From assembly GCF_026151205.1 (NCBI RefSeq), contig NC_087084.1:13483453-13547452 (forward strand): a DNA stretch of 64,000 nt. The letters are read 5' to 3'. Origin of the DNA: Bolinopsis microptera. Lineage: Eukaryota > Ctenophora > Tentaculata > Lobata > Bolinopsidae. The position numbers were made by a program, and so were the translations under genes. Below the pieces are notes generated by a model, which had not been told where the DNA came from, ran no database searches, and saw nothing but the letters and a program-made list of their open reading frames with translations. This document shows positions 53,001 to 63,870 of this stretch, in pieces. The stretch's first letter is position 1. Each line of letters begins with the position of its first letter.

Positions 53001-56000
53001 GATGTTTGAAGAGTCTTCTGACTCGACTGCATATTTTGATTGTTATAATGATCACTTATCACATATTTTTGCAGTTCATGGCGGAATTTTCCGAAAAAGA
53101 GCAGAGTGCGTACGCAGATGCGGGGGGTATTGCAGAAGAAGTTCTAGGTGCAATGAGGACAGTGGTATCATTTGGGGCAGAAAATCACGAGTCAAAACGT
53201 TACAACAAGAAGTTAGAATCTTCAGAGGCAAACGGAGTAAAGAACGGCCTGTTTTCAGGAATTTCCATCGGTATGACTATGTTGATCATGTTCTTGACAT
53301 ACGCACTGGCTTTCTGGTGAGATTTTGGATTGTTGATATTATTTTCTGATTTTATCGATTTCTTACGAGGTATAATCCTGTCAAATTTCCTATGTATACC
53401 ATAGTGTACCAGTGTAACAGTGTAACAGTGCACCAGTGTAACAGTATAACAGTGTACCATTGTAACAGTGCACCAGTGTAACAGTGCACCAGTGTAACAG
53501 TGTACCAGTGTAACAGTGTACCATTGTAACAGTGCACCAGTGTAACAGTGTACCAGTGTAACAGTATAACAGTGTAACAGTGTACCAGTGTAACAGTGTA
53601 ACAGTGCACCAGTGTAACAGTGTACCATTGTAACAGTGCACCAGTGTAACAGTGTACCAGTGTAACAGTGTAACAGTGTAACAGTGTAACAGTGTACCAT
53701 TGTAACAGTGTACCAGTGTAACAGTGTAACAGTGTAACAGTGTACCAGTGTAACAGTGTAACTGTGCACCAGTGTAACAGTGTAACAGTGCACCATTGTA
53801 ACAGTGCACCAGTGCACCAGTGTAACAGTGTAACAGTGTACCAGTGTAACAGTGTAACAGTGTAACAGTGTACCATTGTAACAGTGTAACAGTGTAACAG
53901 TGTAACAGTGTAACAGTGTACCAGTGTAACAGTGTAACTGTGCACCAGTGTAACAGTGTAACAGTGTAACAGTGTAACAGTGTACCAGTGTAACAGTGTA
54001 ACAGTGTAACAGTGTAACAGTGCACCATTGTAACAGTGCACCAGTGCACCAGTGTAACAGTGTAACAGTGTAACAGTGTAACAGTGTACCAGTGTAACAG
54101 TGTAACAGTGTAACAGTGTAACAGTGTAACAGTGCACCATTGTAACAGTGCACCAGTGCACCAGTGTAACAGTGTAACAGTGTACCATTGTAACAGTGTA
54201 CCAGTGTAACAGTGTAACAGTGTAACAGTGTACCAGTGTAACAGTGTAACTGTGCACCAGTGTAACAGTGTAACAGTGTAACAGTGTAACTGTGCACCAG
54301 TGTAACAGTGTAACAGTGCACCATTGTAACAGTGCACCAGTGCACCAGTGTAACAGTGTAACAGTGTACCAGTGTAACAGTGTAACAGTGTAACAGTGTA
54401 CCATTGTAACAGTGTACCAGTGTAACAGTGTAACAGTGTAACAGTGTAACAGTGTAACAGTGTACCATCGTAACAGTGCACCAGTGTAACAGTGTAACAG
54501 TGTAACAGTGTACCATTGTAACAGTGTACCAGTGTAACAGTGTAACAGTATTAATATCCGACTATTGGCAGGTATGGCGCTAAGTTATGCGGTGAAGGTA
54601 AAGCTCTTCCTGGTGATATTCTCATTGCTTTCTTCAACATCCTGATTGGTTCCTTTGCAATGGGCCACGCAGCCCCTCATTTCCAAACCATGGCAGAGGG
54701 TCGAGGTGCAGCTTTTACTGTCTTTAAAACTATTGACAGGGTGAGTTGAGAAATATCATAGCTAGGACATGTTTAATAAACAATGTTACTGTATTGTTTA
54801 GTATGTATCATGGTTACACGTGCATAACACCTGTACTTAGTAGCATAATCATTCACTTCTAGAAGATATTTTTGAGGTATAAGTCTACTCTATTAAACAT
54901 TATACAGTATACACGCGATAGTTTCTTGCTGAAAAGACTGCACAGTGAACCGCAACTTTTTATGTAACTGATAGTCAACAGATATAATCAGCCCTGGGAC
55001 AGCAAATGTGTCATCTGAACCACAATATTTGGGACAATCGCTGTTTATTTATTTATAATAATTAATGATTGATGAGCATTAGTCCATAAGATGAGCTCTA
55101 GAGTCTAGATCCAAAAAATCAGCATATTTCAGTGCAATTAAGACTCACGGATTGTTTGATTGATATTCAACTGGGCACTGATCGACTAAGATACGATTTT
55201 ACTGTGACCAAGTTCTGATACAAAGTTAAATGTGAGATTATGTCAAATAATTGTCAGGAATCTAAAATAAACTACGAGGAAGACCGGGGAATGATTCCCC
55301 CGTCATGCGCTGGGAAGATTGAGTTTAAGAATGTCGATTTCTGCTACCCTTCAAGGAAAGATGTTCAAATCATGAAAGGTTTGGCACAAAATGTTGTTTT
55401 TAAAATACAACTTTTTGATAGAAATGGAGTGAATTACATTACTTCTATGAAATGTTGCGAAACTAAAATCTAAATCCAAGCTCTTAACGAATGTTGTGAA
55501 AGTACAATAATGCTCAGTGAGAGAGTGTTATTGATGAAGGAGTGAAAGAAAGCGTCTAATTCTCCTCACTTACTCAGGGTTCAATTTAACACTGAAAACG
55601 GGTGAAACACACGCTCTAGTAGGGCCCAGTGGTTGTGGTAAAAGCACCGCTGTAGGGCTCATCGAGAGGTTCTATGACGCTGATCAAGGAAAGGTTTACA
55701 ACTCCAAGTTTTCCAACATTACCACTTGTTGAACTGCTCAGCGTCTCCGACAGTACATGATCAAGAAATGTATTTAAAAAAACACTTAAAGGGATCATGA
55801 AGTGTCCCCGACTTAATTGTCAAAACATTTCACATATGCTATCACATAGAAACACTAATATAACAATAGGGCTCGGAATTCCCAGATTCGTAACTTAATT
55901 ATGTCGCGTGAAATCGATACAGGAAGATCGCCCGAATTTGTTGGATTGTGGCTAACTGTCAGACACCGCAATAGAAACAGTGTTAAAACGCACATTTTTA

Positions 56001-59000
56001 TTCATGTGCTGTGGCACCAATTTAATTGATAAAATCTTCAAATTAAAGGACCAGTTAACTCAAAAAAAAGTTATCCTCATATTTTGACAGATTGTGACAA
56101 ATAGCAAACTGAGCAACGAGTCGAAATTCCTAAATCTCTAACTGCTCTCTAACGCGTGTAATTAGCGTTTGTATTATTTTGGCGATGACGTCATAAAGTC
56201 CCTTGCGCGCACAGAAGAGCTCGTGAGACTGTATTTTACAGGTAAAAATGGACATAATACAATGTTTCTCCCCTAAATAACTCGAAAAATAAGTGTTTTA
56301 GGGTACATGTTGCTTCATAAGTTGTATATAAACATGGCCATTCTGCACAATTTGCAATCATTCAAAAATCTGTAGGGCCTTCATAGCCCAATTTACAAGA
56401 TACCCATACTTTTGCATGATTTCTGGAACCGGAAATCAGTTTTTCGCCAATAACTGAAAAAGTAAGCACTTTAAGGCATCTGTTTCTTCGTAAGTCATAT
56501 ATAAATATGCTAATTGCGGTTCTTTTGCACCCTGTCTAAAGACTCTATCACGATCCTATCGAAAATGGGCTCAGCACCACGCCCAAAATGGTTTTTGGCA
56601 AATTTCTCGAAGAGTAAGGATTTTAGGCCATGTGTTGCTCAGTAACTCCTATATAAACATGCATATGCCGCTTCGTTTAAGCCTATTTAGAAGTCTACGA
56701 CCTTCAGAAGCAAAGGGTCGGTTACGTTATTGGGTCAATATCGGCGTGGTCAATATGTCTCCAACCGAAAATCGTTTATTCATACTTTTGAGAAGGTCTT
56801 TGCAAAAGTAGTAATATAATAAGTGTATTTCTAGATTAAAGTGCTATCTCATAGTTCAAGAATTGTATAGATTAACGTATGTCGTTTAGCCATCTAAGAA
56901 TCGATCGTGCCGCAATATATATGGCCAAAGAATAATAGGGTCTTGGAAATTCTATATTTGTTCAGTGGGTCGATTGACTGAACACGTTTGCACTTGGTAT
57001 TTAATTTTACCAGTAGTTTATTTATGTTATGTACCTACCGATGATCATACAAGTAGGACGATAACTAGGTAAGTCAAATTCAAAACACACCGCTCACCGT
57101 ACACTCCAATCAGTATTACGTATACCGGGTATTTTTCAGTTCCCACGGCACCGTTCTGATAGGAGCTACCTCTACTAATGGTCCTATGGGAACGGCCGTA
57201 AAATAGCCAGACTTCATGTCTCCTGTACTGTCTGGCACGTGTGGATTAAAGTAAGAAATTTCGCTATGCTAAAAATATAATTGCTCTCGGAACTATGTCT
57301 TTTAGGATAGCGAACCATTTGACTGCTCGCATTCTTCCGAACAACTGTAATATTATATTACAGAGTTACACTCTGATCAGCTATATTTAATATATAGCAC
57401 ATTATTTTGTGTATTAGTTTCATGGACTGGGGAAAAATAATCGGTACAGTCTCCCTTCGTTTTAATGAAGCAATGAAAACAATCCAAAATTATCACATAT
57501 GACATAACTTGTAATAGCAGAAACTTTCTAACCGTACATTCACCCGCCACTGTTCAAGAACTTATGTCACTGTTTAAAATCCTGACGTGAGCACTGTACA
57601 TCCAATCAGCTATCCATATAGTTAGGGTGATAGCCAAAACTATAAGGATTTTGGAGAACTAGGGAAATAGTCATAACTCTAAAATTTGAGTGAGTAACAC
57701 GTGTTTTATTGACGATGATAAACATTTGTGCATTGTATTACGCTATGCCAGCGCGCACTGAGGGACTTTATGACGTCACGCGGCCACAGCTTATTATTGC
57801 AATAACACGCGTTACACGTAAGCTAGAGAGTTGGTTCTTTCGGCGATACAATTTTTTACCAGTTTGTCACAGCTGATTTAAATCTTAGCCAAATTGGAGA
57901 CTACAAATTTTTCAGTTAACTGGTCCTTTAACGACACTTGATAGATTTGACTTTTATCTTTCGAAAATTGTGGTTGAATAATGTGCATAATATACACAAG
58001 CATCAAATAGGTGTCTTATAAGTTTACGTACTGCTGTGTTATGTTGTAGGAAGAAAAACATTCAATTACCAAACACTAAATAACAATACACGTTTGTAAG
58101 AACCTATTACTTAAACTAACCTTAAATTATAAATAGTTTTTTCTGGATACAAACATTTACTTGTTAAGTTCATGGCAAAATATGTCCATCATCAGTTCCG
58201 ATACTGATAAAACCCGTATATCTTGATCCATCTGTGTTTGGAAACTTTTCTCGGATCGCCGACACAACACATGATGGAAGTACGTATCGAACCTTTCTAT
58301 CCAAATCTTGGGAGCTTATCAAATTCACAAATGATTTGTAGGCTAAATATGTCCACTTTTTTGGTGTCAAATGTGCTTTTAGATAGTCTCCCCGTTTTAC
58401 AGCATCATTGATGGTGAAACTAAACAGGTATCTTGAATATCTAAGCCCTTGTTCAAATAAGACCATATGAAAAACCAGAAAGCTTCTCCTACTACTGGTG
58501 TCTCTTCCCTCACGGTTGTTACAACCTCCGACTGCACAATGTCTTACCATCAACCGTCTTTTGATAAATTTTAACTAGTAAAGAGTTGTTGCAGTGATAA
58601 TGGAATGAAGCTAAACTAATATATTTAGTAATGTCATAATTGCAAAGCTTGACCTACTATACTCTGAAAACATGTGCCGCAGTCGACAACAAACGCGAAA
58701 ATTTGTAACAGCTCTGACTTAGTTATTAATTCTTTAATTGGAAGATAAGACTTTTATCTACGGGGTACAGACTACGGATACATATGTTAGGTTCGTGTCT
58801 ACACATTACACGTTATTCAAGAAAGCACACATTCGCAAGCTTTAAAATACAAAGACCGTACAGAACGAAAGTAAACAAATTGAACACTGATCGTGCTACA
58901 TTCAAATTCCATGAAGTGAGCTGTCTTTAATTGCTTGTAGGAACTAGATTAATCGCTGTACACCAAATTTAGGAAGATATGTGAAATATAATGGTTTATA

Positions 59001-62000
59001 CCTGATGGTAATCTTGTCGGTTCAACAAAAAAACCAACAGAAAACTTGTTATGGACAATTAAAATCAGGCGTTTTTACACATGTCGTATATGCTATCCCG
59101 TCACCTAGCCACAACTTGGAAAAATGTAATTGATATGCCCCATATTATCTCAGCTTGTGAAGCAATTACGACGGAGCTATTTTGGGATTGTGGCAGAATT
59201 ACCAAGCCTAGCTCACTACCCAAGTTTCGAGTATTTTTGAAGAATTCGCAAATTTACACTTTATGATCTCTTTAAACTTGCTCCTCCCTTTGAGTAAGCA
59301 CAGATTGACCACCAACTCACCAACACTGAACTGATTGATTACTCCCTTCATCCCAGGTATCACTGGACGGAGTGAACATTAAAGATCTCAACCTAAAGTG
59401 GTTGCGTAATCAGATCGGTCTGGTGGGCCAGGAGCCACTTTTGTTTGCTACTACTATCGAGGAGAACATCAGATATGGCAGGAGTGACGTCACTCAGACA
59501 CAGATTGAGGAGGCTTGTAAGAAAGCTTTCGCTCACGATTTCATTATGGAACTGCCAAATGTAAGTTTACTTTTATCTACATAAATTATTTCTTTGGGAC
59601 CGTAGATGCTGCAAAGTTTCCCCTATTATGTCCTCAGCCCTGGCATCCAAAAAAGTATCATTTTGATTTAGATCAACGTAAAACTTTCGGGTAAAGCAGT
59701 GTTAATAACCGATTTAGTCTTAGATCAAGTATGTACCAGTAACTAAGTTCTAAAAGTCTGTTTTAAAACTTATCACAAACATGTACTGAGTACTCTTATC
59801 TTCACTCTTATCAGAAATACCAAACTCTATGTGGAGATCGCGGATCCAAATTGTCGGGGGGTCAGAAACAGCGTGTTGCTATTGCACGTGCTCTGGTGCG
59901 CAACCCTAAGATCCTCCTCCTGGACGAGGCGACGAGCGCGCTGGATAACAAGAGCGAGGATATTGTACAGCGGGCACTGGATGTCGCTGCGGAGGGCAGA
60001 ACTACTCTCATCATCGCTCATCGGCTCTCTACTATCATCAACGCTAACACCATTTCTGCTATTGGTATTTTTTTATTATATTTTTATAATTTTATTTTAC
60101 TTTCTCAGAGAAGTTAATTCGTTAGTTTTACATCAGTGACTAACGAATCTTATTTTAACCAAGTATTTAACCCCGAACCCTCTGCTCCTTTAATAATAAT
60201 TACTAAGTGTTTAATTTGACTCTAATTTAAGGAGAAAACAAGTGCATAGCAGAGGAAGGAACGCACGAGGAATTGTTAGCAAAGGAGGGACTTTACCACA
60301 CACTTGTCATGTACCAGCAACAAGTACAGGTATAGTAAACTTGCCGAGCATGTATTATATCTGAACAGCGTTACAGTTTCTCCAGGCCATAATAATATGA
60401 TGAATTTAGTTAAAGATCAGTCTTCATCGGGAAAATGGGCGATAATGTTTGGCCTCTATATGGCCACTATACGGCCTCTATACGGACTCTAAAAACTTCA
60501 CATATAATCACATTATGAGCCACAATAATTTGTGTACATTTAATTTTCTAAAAAATGGTCCTAATTATTGGGGAATTTTCATTGTTCAATGTCCATGCTG
60601 AGAATTTACTAAATCAAATTTCAGTTCAAAGAAATGTTTATGTTCTTCAAATGACTATAATACTATAGCTGCACTGATTGATATGTATATGTGATTGATA
60701 TGTACATGTGTTTCTCATAATTATAAATCTTCTAAAATTGGGGTTTGAGTCATATTGCCACATTGATCAATTACAATTATATTGAAATAATTAATAACTA
60801 TTAGTGTCTTCGTGTTTTGCTCGGCTGGTATTCTCTGTTCTAAATGTTTAACTCAATTTAAATTGGTCGTCTAAGGACATCGTATATATTATATTTTATT
60901 ATATATTGTTGTTACTGATATTCCCTTCTGGATAGACAGACCCACAGTGTATACTGTGTACAGTGTACACAGTATTCAAAACACCAAACATCAACTATCC
61001 GTAGTCACATCTACGATACTGAAATACTGATACCTCCTAGACGAGGCAATCTTTCAGTAACTGTGTACGTGGTGGTCTTTCTCAAGCAAATAATCTAGCA
61101 AACTGGACATTAAGCAAACAAATACGGTCAAATGATTAATTTTAAGACACATGACATGCTGTATTGGCTATAATTCATCATTTAAAATATAGTCACATAC
61201 TGGTCATATACTGGTCACATACTGGTCACATACTGGTCACATACTGGTCACATACTGGTCACATACTGGTCACATACTGGTCACATACTGGTCACATACT
61301 GGTCACATACTGGTCACATACTGGTCACATACTAGTCACATACTGGGCACATACCGGCCATTCAAATGGTACTCACATACATATTTTAGTAAATTTTCAC
61401 CACATGGTTGTGTTACAAAAGCTGTGCTGTTAAACTAAGTAAAGTTAAACTAAGTAAAGTTAAACTAAGTAAAGTTAAACTAAGTAGAGTTAAACTAAGT
61501 AAAGTTTTTTTTTATTTGGCAGAAAGTTCATGCTGGTTTTATATTCACAAGCTTTGTGATATTACAATAATTGTACGAGGTTAAGATTGGCTAATTTTAC
61601 TGTTAAGGGGGCAGGGGGGGTCTTTATGAAATTTCTCTCAAAATTGATTTTATAGTTGTTTCTAATAGATGGGAGTGATATCTATCTGCTACTTTTGGTC
61701 CCATGGAAAAATTTTGTTCCTAGCCGAAATTATTGCCGGTCAAAGGTCAGCGCTCATGTGTAATTGTATTGCGCGAGCGATTTTCAATCGCGCGCCCTGA
61801 AAATTGAGTCTAAAAATCTATCTCCTCCTACATTTTTTGAGCTATCACCTTGAAACTTTCAGGATATGTTCTAAGGACCATTTAGAAACTTTTACTCTTT
61901 TTAGAATTTCGAGATAGGCCTTTAAAAAATTTTTATTCGATTTTGAAAATCTTGGACCTGAAAAAATCGTCAAAAAACGAGGTCCAAGATTTTCAAAATC

Positions 62001-62552
62001 GAATAAAAAAGTTTTAAAGGCCTATCTCGAAATTCTAAAAAGAGTAAAAGTTTCTAAATGGTCCTTAGAACATATCCTGAAAGTTTCAAGGTGATTGCTC
62101 AAAAAATGTAGGAAGAGATAGATTTTTAGACTCGATTTTCAGGGCGCGCGATTGAAAATCGCTCGCGCAATACAATTACACATGAGCGCTGACCTTTGAC
62201 CGGCAATAATTTCGGCTAGGAACAAAATTTTTCCATGGGACCAAAAATATCTGGTAGATATCACTCCCCTCTATCAGAAACAACTATAAAATCAATTTCG
62301 AGAGAAATTTCATAAAGACCCCCCCCTGCCCCCTTAAGTTAAGTTCAACATTAACAAGCAAGTTACCGCCTATTTTTCTGTCAGTCTGGATTGAAATGTA
62401 AAAGCTCTAACTTCTTAACTGAAACTGTAAGGATGCTAATTGCTACAAAAAGCGCAACAAGTTCCAATATCTCATAACAAAACGCATTATCTCAGAACGA
62501 AGGTGGGGAAGAGCTACCAGCCCTACCCAGCATTGAGGACGTCCAGAGAAAG
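50010..62552 (+). CDS. ABCB1: ABCB-type (P-glycoprotein-like) ABC transporter, first half (14 exons)
   Basis: ATP-driven exporter in the plasma membrane. Exons 1-14: 50010-50098, 50483-50576, 50975-51074, 51187-51282, 51531-51690, 52520-52691, 53075-53316, 54572-54740, 55258-55378, 55578-55693, 59357-59560, 59815-60064, 60232-60329 and 62496-62552. All are GT-AG and join in one frame (about 614 codons). An in-frame TAG lies 9 nt before the ATG, which supports the start. Exon 2 is Lys/Glu-rich cytosolic lead; exons 3-8 form TMD1; exons 9-13 form NBD1 with Walker [11 protein letters not shown] loop VGQEPLLF, signature LSGGQKQR, Walker [13 protein letters not shown] and H loop IAHRLST. Exon 14 (EDVQRK end) is linker, so a full transporter continuing past the window is likely. 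Closest to ABCB1/4/11; the paralogue cannot be fixed. Confidence 0.92.
50483..50576 (+). CDS. ABCB1: ABCB exon 2
   Basis: Charged Lys/Glu-rich segment ending PEMVPFGQY, just ahead of TM1, as in ABCB N termini; acceptor TTTTTCAG, donor GTGAGT. Confidence 0.85.
50875..50935. repeat. Transposon-end remnant in ABCB intron 2
   Basis: CAGTGGCGTAACGTTG followed by C-rich blocks; the same string lies at 47024. Probably the end of a MITE family. Confidence 0.5.
50975..51074 (+). CDS. ABCB1: ABCB exon 3, TM1
   Basis: [18 protein letters not shown] and onward; hydrophobic TM1 ending SIMVVFG; donor GTAAGT. Confidence 0.9.
51187..51282 (+). CDS. ABCB1: ABCB exon 4, first outer loop and start of TM2
   Basis: [14 protein letters not shown], then [13 protein letters not shown]. 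The outer loop is short compared with vertebrate ABCB1, with no Asn-x-Ser/Thr sequon in this exon. Confidence 0.88.
51531..51690 (+). CDS. ABCB1: ABCB exon 5, TM2 and intracellular loop 1
   Basis: The loop carries the conserved [14 protein letters not shown] followed by SGELTTRL, typical for ABCB exporters. Confidence 0.93.
52520..52691 (+). CDS. ABCB1: ABCB exon 6, TM3-TM4
   Basis: [18 protein letters not shown] is the usual intracellular motif; two hydrophobic helices follow, ending GYFLSK. Confidence 0.92.
52861..52934. repeat. 23-bp perfect inverted repeat in ABCB intron 6
   Basis: Arms at 52861-52883 and 52912-52934 (GTTCCAACCTCATTCTGCCT and onward), 28-nt loop. Confidence 0.95.
53075..53316 (+). 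CDS. ABCB1: ABCB exon 7, intracellular loop 2 and TM5
   Basis: [20 protein letters not shown] and [15 protein letters not shown] are near-invariant in ABCB TMD1; TM5 ends in ALAFW. Confidence 0.95.
53404..54550. repeat. 1.15-kb minisatellite of 10-bp units in ABCB intron 7
   Basis: About 115 units of GTGTAACAGT, with GTGTACCAGT, GTGCACCAGT and CATTGTAACA-type variants that recur in blocks, which suggests higher-order copying. It ends 22 bp before exon 8. Confidence 0.97.
54572..54740 (+). CDS. ABCB1: ABCB exon 8, TM6
   Basis: [17 protein letters not shown], then a hydrophobic TM6 and [13 protein letters not shown] leading into NBD1; acceptor TTGGCAG. Confidence 0.93.
55258..55378 (+). CDS. 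ABCB1: ABCB exon 9, start of NBD1
   Basis: [20 protein letters not shown] includes the A-loop Tyr that stacks on ATP adenine; acceptor TTGTCAG. Confidence 0.9.
55578..55693 (+). CDS. ABCB1: ABCB exon 10, Walker A
   Basis: [20 protein letters not shown] holds Walker A; ends DADQGK; donor GTTTAC. Confidence 0.95.
56047..57927. mobile_element. Nested TTAA-flanked non-autonomous DNA element
   Basis: 1881 bp, perfect 14-bp ends AGGACCAGTTAACT and its inverse, TTAA at 56043-56046 and 57928-57931. Inverted similarity continues inward (TGACGTCATAAAGTCCC at 56185 and inverted near 57764). No transposase seen. Confidence 0.85.
56270..56710. repeat. Degenerate tandem repeat of about 150-175 bp, three copies
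   Basis: Each copy has AACTCGAAAAATAAG-like, GTTGCTTC and TATATAAACATG-like blocks (about 56275, 56449 and 56601), inside the nested element. Confidence 0.6.
58170..58553 (-). CDS. THAP-like start fused to a P2X7-tail-like (ballast) domain, transposon-borne
   Basis: 127 codons from ATG 58551-58553. The start [17 protein letters not shown] resembles the first Cys pair of a THAP zinc finger; SRRSFLVFH fits its FH block, but the closing Cys/His pair is not visible, so an exon or a break may follow. The C-terminal half, [20 protein letters not shown] followed by DGSRYTGF, matches the PSCV-IR-FP-G-Y-GF core of the P2X7 cytosolic ballast-like domain found in many cnidarian and fish proteins (from memory). 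It lies in the outer TTAA element, antisense to the ABCB gene. Either a transposon accessory protein or a captured host fragment. Confidence 0.5.
   Translation of the reverse strand: MMVRHCAVGGCNNREGRDTSSRRSFLVFHMVLFEQGLRYSRYLFSFTINDAVKRGDYLKAHLTPKKWTYLAYKSFVNLISSQDLDRKVRYVLPSCVVSAIREKFPNTDGSRYTGFISIGTDDGHILP
59357..59560 (+). CDS. ABCB1: ABCB exon 11, Q loop
   Basis: [20 protein letters not shown], then [11 protein letters not shown]; helical subdomain. The 3.66-kb intron before it is almost all transposon. Confidence 0.95.
59815..60064 (+). CDS. ABCB1: ABCB exon 12, signature, Walker B, H loop
   Basis: [32 protein letters not shown] and [12 protein letters not shown]; all catalytic residues intact. 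Confidence 0.97.
60232..60329 (+). CDS. ABCB1: ABCB exon 13, end of NBD1
   Basis: [20 protein letters not shown], then VMYQQQVQ; the EEGTHEEL block replaces the usual EQGTHDEL. Confidence 0.92.
61191..61360. repeat. 11-bp minisatellite in ABCB intron 13
   Basis: About fifteen units of CACATACTGGT. Confidence 0.97.
61431..61506. repeat. 15-bp minisatellite in ABCB intron 13
   Basis: Five units of GTTAAACTAAGTAAA, one with an A-to-G change. Confidence 0.95.
61607..62333. mobile_element. TTAA-flanked foldback MITE, full copy, in ABCB intron 13
   Basis: 727 bp made of two arms of about 350 bp that are near-perfect inverses, with almost no loop. Ends GGGGGCAGGGGGG and inverse, TTAA at 61603-61606 and 62334-62337. 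It is the complete form of the deleted copy at 27737-28243. Confidence 0.9.
62496..62552 (+). CDS. ABCB1: ABCB exon 14, linker
   Basis: 19 codons ([19 protein letters not shown]) between acceptor ATCTCAG and donor GTATAT, phase 0 on both sides, matching the phase-0 end of exon 13. Acidic linker; short, so less certain than the others. Confidence 0.65.
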
Positions 62553-63290
62553 GTATATGGACTGTATATTTAAAAAATTTAAAAAATACTTACAGTAACT
62601 TACAGCTTTACAGTACAATGACATTCAATGACTTACAATTACTAAAATAATTATAAAAACAACTTTCAATCGCCTGCAATAACTACTATGCAACTTTCAG
62701 TAACTTATAGTACAATAACTTACAATTGCTTACAATAGTCAACAGTAACATTATCTGATTGTTAGGGGGTCAGGATGAAGCCCCCTCCCCCCCCCCCCCC
62801 CGGCCCCCTCTTTGACACGACATCGACATAAAATACCCAGGCAGCAGATTGCTGCTATCAAAAACTCTCCGCAGCAAACAATTTCTCCTGTTTTTTTATA
62901 ACATTTAATTACCATACACTCAACACTGTTATTTATTACTGGTACCTGAAATCCCTTTATCACTAATTTGTACACTAATCAGTTTGCCCGCTACTCCAGA
63001 ATTGTATTGTTTATCATTATGTCGCGTGGAGCAACTGTTATGAGAAGGTTACAACAATTTCTCACCATAGCAACCTGGCAACTCTAAACTTGGAACACGG
63101 TCCTCCATCACGTACAAACTAATAATAAATACGGAACGCGCGACACAAAATAACGTGTCGCAAACTTCCACCCTTTCTATTCACTGTGACATAAACGACG
63201 CGCATTCGCGCAAGACTCTTGTAATCATGGTTAAAAGATTACATTAGATCTTGGCAGTGAAAATATAAGTGGATTGTGAAAAAATGAGTC
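62553..63290. other. ABCB intron 14, no further exon found
   Basis: Low-complexity ACTTACAGT-type repeats (62585-62750) and a C run at 62787-62800. I see no segment resembling the start of TMD2. Confidence 0.45.
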
Positions 63291-63299
63291 CTACGGGTA

Positions 63300-63870
63300 A
63301 ATGCCTCACAGAATGGCTAGCCTCACAGAATGGCCAAATTTGTAAATGTTTTTGTAACTAATTTTTTATAAAAGACTGGTAGGTTTTGTGGATACCATAT
63401 GAAACAAAAGTCTTCTGGCAACACTTCCTGTGGTGAAATCATTAACTAGGACCACATTTTCTGGCATAAATATGACTGTTTATGTAGAAATTTTGAGCAC
63501 TGAAAAATTTGTTTTCAAATTTTTGAACTAAGTTTACATTTGGGTGAGAACTTCTGGCACCAGTATGACAGAAGATGTTCAAAGAATAGTATTCATCAAA
63601 AAAAACGAACATTGTTCAATATAGGAAGAAAAAAAATGCTAAAATGGCTACACGCCTCACAAAATGGCCAAAATATGCCTCACAAAATTTGTTTTCAAAT
63701 TTTTGAACTAAGTTTGCATTTTGGTGAGAACTTCTGGCACCAGTATGACAGAAGATGTTTAAAGAATAGTATTCATCAAACAAAACGAACATAGTTCAAT
63801 TTAGGAAGAAACAAAATGTAAAAATGGCTAAACGCCTCACAAAATGGCCAAAATATGCCTCACAAAATGG
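63300..63870. repeat. 180-bp tandem repeat with GCCTCACAAAATGGCCA motif
   Basis: GTTTTCAAATTTTTGAACTA recurs at 63511 and 63691, and ACTTCTGGCACCAGTATGAC is in each unit. A decayed unit lies upstream, from about 63300. The short open frames inside are by-products. Confidence 0.85.

Larger units (their letters stand above)
55790..59271. mobile_element. TTAA-flanked DNA transposon (Kolobok-like) in ABCB intron 10
   Basis: 3482 bp with ends AGGGATCATGAAGTGT and the inverse of AGAGATCATAAAGTGT, flanked by TTAA at 55786-55789 and 59272-59275. It contains the THAP/P2X7-tail-like ORF and a second nested TTAA element. TTAA duplication plus a THAP-type protein is a known combination in the Kolobok superfamily; piggyBac also uses TTAA. 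Confidence 0.75.

Noticed and set aside
53200-54516. Three long overlapping minus-strand frames (350-438 codons, HCYTVTL-type repeats)
   Set aside because: They are all read through the 10-bp minisatellite, which lacks stop codons in any frame on that strand; no homology or splice context.
61164-61433. 89-codon frame with [10 protein letters not shown] repeats and CRISPR-like regularity
   Set aside because: An 11-bp minisatellite without spacers in an intron of an animal gene; neither protein nor CRISPR.
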